Positions 58,101-64,000 of a stretch of DNA of 64,000 nt are shown here, one piece after another. The stretch spans positions 1,676,501-1,740,500 of the forward strand of contig OY756947.1 of NCBI GenBank assembly GCA_963580275.1, in the 5' to 3' direction. Source of the DNA: Crataegus laevigata (taxonomy: Eukaryota; Streptophyta; Magnoliopsida; Rosales; Rosaceae). A program made the translations under genes and the position numbers. Below the pieces are notes generated by a model. It was not told where the DNA came from and ran no database searches. It worked only from the letters and a program-made list of their open reading frames with translations. Each line of letters begins with the position of its first letter. Positions within the stretch are counted from its first letter, which is position 1.

Positions 58101-61100
58101 GCACAGAATACTATCTTATTTGAACAAACCAGGTAGCATTCTCCACGACATGTAGCACATTTGTACTCGAGATTTCCATCTAACTGATACAGCTGATATC
58201 TCTCATCACTGAAAAATAATGAATCCCTTTGGGAAATAAGCAATCCCATAGGGAAATGGAAAAAACAATTCAGCAATTATAAAGTCACAAGACCGGGTTG
58301 GACCGTTGGAAATAGAAGTGTTTCCTCCAGATGTGTTCCATTAGTCTTTGCTAAAACACTTCTATTTCCATAGGGAAACGTTTTGTCACCAAACATTCGG
58401 GCCCAAAGTTCCATAGTACAAAATTACTCACTTGGGACCAAGAAAAAGTAAAGACAGACCGCAGGATAATACAGCAAAACTAGTATGGGTCTATAAAAGT
58501 AATGAACCTGATTCCATCACAATGACAATGCACCCAGCGCTGGCAAAGATCACAGCCAACCATTGGTGTTGATTCTGAATCTCTATAAACCTATAAGACC
58601 ACAAATATGTCATGAGAAAAATCATGCAAGTTAATAAAACAAAAGTATCTCAGATAAATCAACCCTTAGAGAAACAAATTAATACCTTCAAGCACACAGG
58701 ACAATAGTTCCCCTTCACAAATAATCTTCCACATGCATCACAGCAAGTGTATCCCAGAAACCATCTGTCAATGTAACAAAAAAGGAGTGAGTCCACCAGC
58801 ACATGCTACGTAAAAGTACAAAGTAAAAAGTAAATTAATAGTGAAACAAAAAATAACTTATTAAAAAAAAAAAAGTAAACTGAGCCTATCAGAGTTCTGC
58901 TTGATGGCATAGAATTTGAATGACTAGTTTAGGCAAAAGCTACTTAAAATTTTAAAGAGGGAGGGAAAATATGAAATATATAAACAAATACAAAAGACCA
59001 ACATACTAAATTACACAACAAAACTCAAAGAAAAACGAAAACTTTAATTTGAATGGCTTTCATTGCAGAAGGGAACGACACAAAATGCTACATAATTAGA
59101 AATAAGATGTCACAACTACGTACAGAAGTATAAAAGGGTTTAAACTACGTACAAAAGTATAAAATAATTTAGAGAGATCTAAAATAGGGTGCTGGTAAGC
59201 CAAATTATCAGAAAGATAATATTAAATTCTAACATGGTGCCTAACAAACATTTTATGATACTACAATGTTTAAAAATTACAGAAGTAAAATAACAATCAT
59301 CTTATCACCTCCGTTGATAGAAGAAAATAAACTCACAGTATACAATATTGATAGTTAATACCTCACACTCAAGCCATTTCCGGGGACTTTTGACCCACAG
59401 CTGTGACACTGTGTATGTTTCGGGCACACATAAGGTCCAGGAGAAACATTCTGCGGCATGAATTAACAAAAGTAAGCATATTTTGAATATTTTGTAGGCC
59501 AGTATACAACTCAGGACTAAGCAGTACACACCCTACCTTGTGTGAAGGATGTTGGCAGTAACAATGGTAGGCGCCATCACACCTTTTGCAGAACATAAGC
59601 TTATTTGGATCTCCAGTTCTTCGGCATACCTGAAGAACGAAACAAAAGGATACAGTCAACAGCACTTAGTATGAACATTCCATTAATGAGCACATTCTAT
59701 TACCATCATACAGCCAAAGCCCCTATAGACAATCTTAGTCCTTATGAAAGTTATCTGATGCCAATAACAAGTGTGGGTATGCTGTTGCAAATGGTAGTAG
59801 TATCCAACATTCTTAAATTCGGTGGAAGGCAGAAAACTGTTAACTAGGCTAATTTTATCTGTCTTTTTATCAGGAGTTATTAGACTGCCTGTATGCATAG
59901 GCTACTCCTGTAATTGGGTCTTGCTTTTTGCCAAATGATTTAATTAGAATACAAGACAGACAAGTCTCACTTCTTTTCCTTATGTTCCAGTTATTATTCT
60001 CTTCTTTCACTCCTTCAAATATTTTTATTTTTCTCTCGATTCACATCAAGATTCCGACACAGGTTCTACAATTATCCAATTTGACTCCTTTTCTGGACAA
60101 GTAATAAATGTGGGTTCTATATGCCATTTAATATTGACCAAAAGAAAGAAAGAAAAGAGCATGATCGGGGTTGCATCATAGAACAGAAACATGAAAAAAT
60201 TGTACAGCAAGAAAAAAGGAGCCTTTAAATTCTTTTTAAGGAAATATGGAGGATTTGGACTTTCAAGCATGAATAGAAACAACAACATTGGACAAATATT
60301 GCAAATCACCCATTACCTCACAAATTCGGCACAGGGGGCATGTCCATGAACTCCAGTGAAATAGATCTACAAAGAAGTCCAATTAATTTAATCAAAATCT
60401 GTAGCCTTGTGGGAAAAAAAGAGGAGTAACTCACCTCTGTGTTTAGACCAAACTTTTACACAGTTCCTGTGGTACTTCTTGCCACAAGTTTTGCATGGAA
60501 GCATTTTTCTTGCTCTCTCACTTCCTTCATTTTCACCACAAAAGCATATCCGGCACATAACATTCACATTGGACTGAGACTGCTCTTCACCCACAACACC
60601 TCTTGAGGTGTCCTGTTAAAAGAAAATAGAACTGATATATTCAAATGCAACAAATACAGAAAGAATATAAATATATAACGGGAAAAACAACAATCAGATT
60701 TCAACACCCCAAAAAGCTCAAAGTATTACAATTGTAACATATGCATTTGAAGTTCAGCAAAACTGCAAATTCATAATGGCACGTGTCCCAAAAAAAAGCA
60801 ACACAAAGATGGTGCAGGTAATGGGAGCCAGGAGCCATTCAAAATAATATGATGGAATATTCAATTCCAGTACCTACTATGTCCGCTGAATGAAGTCTTT
60901 TTTGTTGACATGACAGTAAAGGTTATGCCATGAGAAGATACACTCTCCTTTGTCCGCTATCATAGAGAAGCTATTTCGCAGCATTTCTTTCCATCTGATC
61001 CTAAAACATTCTTCCTTTTGAAATGCTTTTTCTTTCTCTCTCTTAATTTCTCATCGGTCAGTCCTACTGTTAATGCCCTCTGTAAGATCTCCTGAATCCA

Positions 61101-62544
61101 CCTATTTTCTTCTAAACCCTAGAAGAGGTGAACATATACATATATCTGCACCAAATGTACCATTGAAGCAATTTTACTGCAAAATACATTCAAAGCGCGT
61201 CAAAGTTGACATCAAAGGCAATCCTCCGCACCTCAAAACCCAAGAGAGAAGCTTGACCACTCGATCAACTCAACCCAGAAGAGGGAGCAGGATGATGTTT
61301 TAGATCAAAATTTTGAATCCAGGTAAGGCAAATTGAATAGATTAGGTTTTGGGATAAAAGGAATTTTTAATGCGATGAAATTTTTTTACTGAAGGAATAC
61401 CAATTTCTGGTTTAGAATCAGGTACAAGACCTAAGAAAAAATGTAAAATAGAAAATAAGAAAGGATATTTAGTTGCTGGCCACGCAGTTCTTACTTTGTC
61501 TGCTCCTTTTACACGGGTCTGCATAAGACCAGTTAATGAAACTTTTCAGCTGGGAGACGCTTACTTAATCCCCTCGTAGAATAAGAACCAGCGTTACCCA
61601 ACATGGAATATACCTCTTATTCAAGACGATCCCAGCTAAGCCCAGGTATAAAGGTGTACCAACGAGCCCTAAGTGCGCTCTGTAACACCTCAAGAATCAC
61701 CTATTTTCTTCTAACAGATTTTGTTCCAAAACTATTTTCAAACAAAATATATCCGTATCTTCGTATCAATGCCCTTCAAACTTAGCAAATATAGAAATAT
61801 ATAAATTCAGTAATAAATGGAAACTACAATTTAGGAAAACTCCCAATTATTAAATAATCAATTCCTCTTATTCCCGGACATGGCAAAGCGGAAACTTTAA
61901 CTCAAGAGCAACCTCAAAATGTCAGTGTGAAGTAGCATTAGCCAAAAACCCGTCAGCATTATGCAATTTGCAATTCATTTTACAACTACACACTCTAAAT
62001 TCACATAACACGGATTCAGATACAAACATTCATACAATAATAACCCCAAAAACTAGCTCCTACACTTACACTAGAAACAATTCAAACAATCAAAAGCAGT
62101 GAATTTCAAAAACCTCACCGACAAATAACCAGACTCGAATCGCCTAGCAAAGTCCTCAGCCGCCACCATATCCGCAGCAGCCTTGCGCTGGAGCGCGGCA
62201 CGTTTGGCCTGGGAGGAGGCAGCGGCGGCGGCGGACTCATCGTCAACAATGGCAGCCGCGTAACCATCTCCGACGACAGAAGACATAACCGGCTGGGGAA
62301 GCGGCGGAGGTGGCGGGCCGACCTTCGGAACGGCGACCTGGACCGTTTTGCCATCGTCGCGAGCCCTAATTCCGGAGGGATCGATGAGAAAGTCGTGAAC
62401 TCGAAGCACGTCTTCGAGGAACGAGGCCTTGGCATTCCCAGTAGCGAGGGTTCGCGGAAACCCTAACGCACAGTCGCAGATTCGCCGGCTGAGACAAACA
62501 ACGACAGGTTTTAGTGAGAGAGAGAGAGAGAGAGGAGAGGAAAA

Positions 62545-62583
<39 letters not shown>

Positions 62584-62622
62584 TTGGTACCATGTAATTG
62601 GGCAGGCGACATGAAATGCCAT
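55186..62622 (-). CDS. Multi-PHD/RING-type zinc-finger chromatin protein (At3g08020 type)
   Basis: Thirteen exons: 62591-62622, 62119-62488, 60435-60612, 60317-60366, 59537-59629, 59362-59450, 58686-58764, 58508-58590, 58130-58208, 57285-58023, 56368-56439, 55599-56226 and 55186-55327. They total 2634 bp and encode 877 residues, with every phase consistent. It begins MAFHVACPITCRRICDC. Cys/His-rich fingers fill residues 153-351: MCRICFCGENEGSERARKML; CRRTGDPNKLMFCKRCDGAY; CHSCGSKVPGNG; CDACGRLFVKGNYCPVC; CDLCQRWVHCHCDGI; YKCATCRGECY. An acidic, Lys-rich disordered region follows, then a C-terminal segment (KKLGRDAIGKRVEVQQ...HKGVVSDVIEGMSTLSVTLD) that looks like a small barrel or Tudor-type fold. 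PHD fingers usually read histone tails, but the precise function is unknown. Intron 1 is almost entirely microsatellite. Confidence 0.9.
62489..62590. repeat. GA/CT microsatellite forming PHD-gene intron 1
   Basis: Two (GA)n runs (about 62515-62534 and 62551-62580) fill most of this 102-bp intron. The GT donor (GTACCAATC) and CAG acceptor (GTTTGTCTCAG) flank it. Skipping or retaining it changes the frame of the MAFHVACPIT start. Confidence 0.85.
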
Positions 62623-63029
62623 ATTGCGCTGAGAGGAAAGATTTAGTCTTTAGATTTGAAAAAATTATGGGCTGACGAGGGATCGCCCTCCTTCCCTCCC
62701 TCCCTCCCTCTCTCTCCCAACTCAATTTTTTTTACTTTGGAATATTAAAATTTAATTTGAATTATAAAAATTTAATTAAAATTTGGAATTAGAAATTTTA
62801 GATGTGGTTGACTGTGAGAATACGATGACAAAGATTGTCAGCGGCGGACTTATTGTCTTTTTCAAAGGCTTTGTAGGTCTTCATCTACTCATTTTGCAAG
62901 TATTCATCTTATTAAGTGAGGTTGATTGTATGAATCATAGAAAATTATTGCGCTCAATTTTGCATTAAATCTTCTCTTAGTTTCAAGTACTCCATATCTT
63001 TTCTTATTGTCTTTTTCAAAGACTTTGTA
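62623..63029. other. Upstream region of the PHD gene
   Basis: A (TCCC)n tract lies at 62690-62715, likely in the 5' UTR or core promoter, followed by AT-rich DNA. No gene is seen. Confidence 0.45.
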
Positions 63030-63960
63030 GGTCTTCATCTACTCATTTTGCCTTGAGTCTCGGCCTCATATATCCTAATTCTTAATTCTATCCATTCTCA
63101 TGTGCCCACACATCCAACAAAGAATTATCATCTTCGTTATTCACATTTTTTTCATGTGTTGCTGTTTGACTGCCCACCAATCCGTGTCACAATGCATCGA
63201 TAGCCTTATTGTCGTCCTATAAAAATTTCCCTTGAGCTTTACTGGCCTATGACAATCTCACAATACACACGATGCACTCTTCCACTTCATCCATCCAGCT
63301 TGGATTCTATGGTTGAGGTTTTCATTTAATTCTCTGTTATTTTGCAAAATAGATCCAATATAACCAAAACGTTCACTTTTGGTACTTCATGATCTCAAAT
63401 TCTCACCCTTATCTCATTTAGGCTTTATTCTCACTAAATTTGCGCTCTATATACTTTGTCTTTGGCCTACTTAGGCAAATACCTTTAGCTTCCAACTGTT
63501 CCTGCCAAAGGCTAATCTTCGCATGAACTCCCTCATGTGTTTCATCTATCAACACTATATCATCTGCCAAAAACATACATCAAAGCATATCATTTGAATA
63601 TGTCTCGTTAACTTGTCTATTTTCAATGGAAAAAGGTAAGGACTTAAAGCTGAGCCTTGGTGTAACCCTATTATATTGGGAAAGCTTCCAGTTTGTCATT
63701 CATGAGTTCTTACTGCATTCCTTGCTCCATGAGATATATCCCTTATTGCTTGAATATAAGTTACTCGTACTCCTTTTTCATATCTCTATGTCTTTCCATC
63801 ATGAACCTGAATTGATTCTTTAAGACTCGTGTCTCTTGCCTCAATGTTTAAGTTGTATTGATGCCAAAAGTTGGTTCAACGCTATAGAGATTGTAGAACG
63901 GAAGTCACGCACAAGAAACCAATGATTTATCATTTATGTAACGTTGGTCACCCACCTCGA
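63030..63960 (-). mobile_element. Decayed RTE-type LINE reverse-transcriptase fragment
   Basis: Minus-strand reading in changing frames gives recognisable pieces in the right order: HRDMKKEYEKGVRVTYIQAI; GLHQGSALSPYLFPLKIDKL; a block like LFADDIVLIDET, out of frame; LWQEQLEAKGICLSRPK; WMKWKSA; and LKGNFYRTTIR. This is the RT domain and C-terminal region of plant RTE-like non-LTR elements. Stops, frameshifts and a deletion before GLHQG show that it is dead. It may extend past the window edge. Confidence 0.7.
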
Positions 63961-64000
63961 GTTGAGTTTCCCGGTTCTGTCCAAGGGTCTTTGTTTCGGG

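Noticed and set aside
1..64000. CRISPR array, bacterial operon or phage-like system
   Set aside because: There are no spaced short repeats with unique spacers and no prokaryotic gene organisation. All complete genes have plant introns.

Overview
The window looks like a eudicot nuclear chromosome segment, most likely Rosaceae (apple/pear group). The evidence is AT-rich DNA, GT-AG introns, nuclear genes with plant-specific orthologues, and a repeat set (AU-type SINE, hAT and Mutator MITEs, Copia/Gypsy LTRs, an RTE-type LINE relic). The family-level placement is inference, based mainly on repeat sequences I recognise.

Layout. 1-3 kb: a relic exon of a VAMP72 R-SNARE and a head-to-tail pair of 672-bp Helitron-like units. 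3.7-9.3 kb (-): a complete seven-exon ARP7 gene. 9.9-10.9 kb: a non-autonomous Mutator-like element with a perfect 9-bp target-site duplication (TSD). 11.5-17.9 kb: nested LTR elements, with a 0.3-kb host-like coding fragment trapped between a Copia-type and a Gypsy-type LTR. 18.5-23.9 kb (-): a complete seven-exon sieve-element-occlusion (SEO) gene. 26.6-30.9 kb (-): fragments of two conserved plant genes of unknown function, one with an apparent 1-bp frameshift, and a tRNA-derived SINE. 31-37 kb: gene-poor, with a tandem duplication, an 86-bp minisatellite and a degenerate tandem array. 37.9-40.5 kb (-): a complete ten-exon RlmN-type radical-SAM methyltransferase, bracketed by two inverted hAT-type MITEs. 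41.2-44.7 kb: a tandem duplication carrying two U5 snRNA genes with plant snRNA promoter elements (USE and TATA). 44.9-50.5 kb (-): a twelve-exon tRNA-dihydrouridine synthase. 51.9-54.3 kb (+): a five-exon ATAB2/TAB2 gene. 55.2-62.6 kb (-): a thirteen-exon multi-PHD-finger gene. 63.0-63.9 kb: a decayed LINE.

The genes do not form an operon-like system. They serve chromatin (ARP7, PHD protein), phloem (SEO), RNA modification and processing (RlmN-like, Dus, U5) and chloroplast translation (ATAB2). ATAB2 and the PHD gene are convergent neighbours, as I recall for At3g08010/At3g08020. No new multi-gene system is evident. The most notable locus is the U5 snRNA pair, whose two copies differ at the Sm site, the promoter spacing and the 3' end.

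Exon boundaries were placed by hand from GT-AG sites, reading-phase continuity and remembered family sequence. For the six complete protein genes every exon joins in phase.
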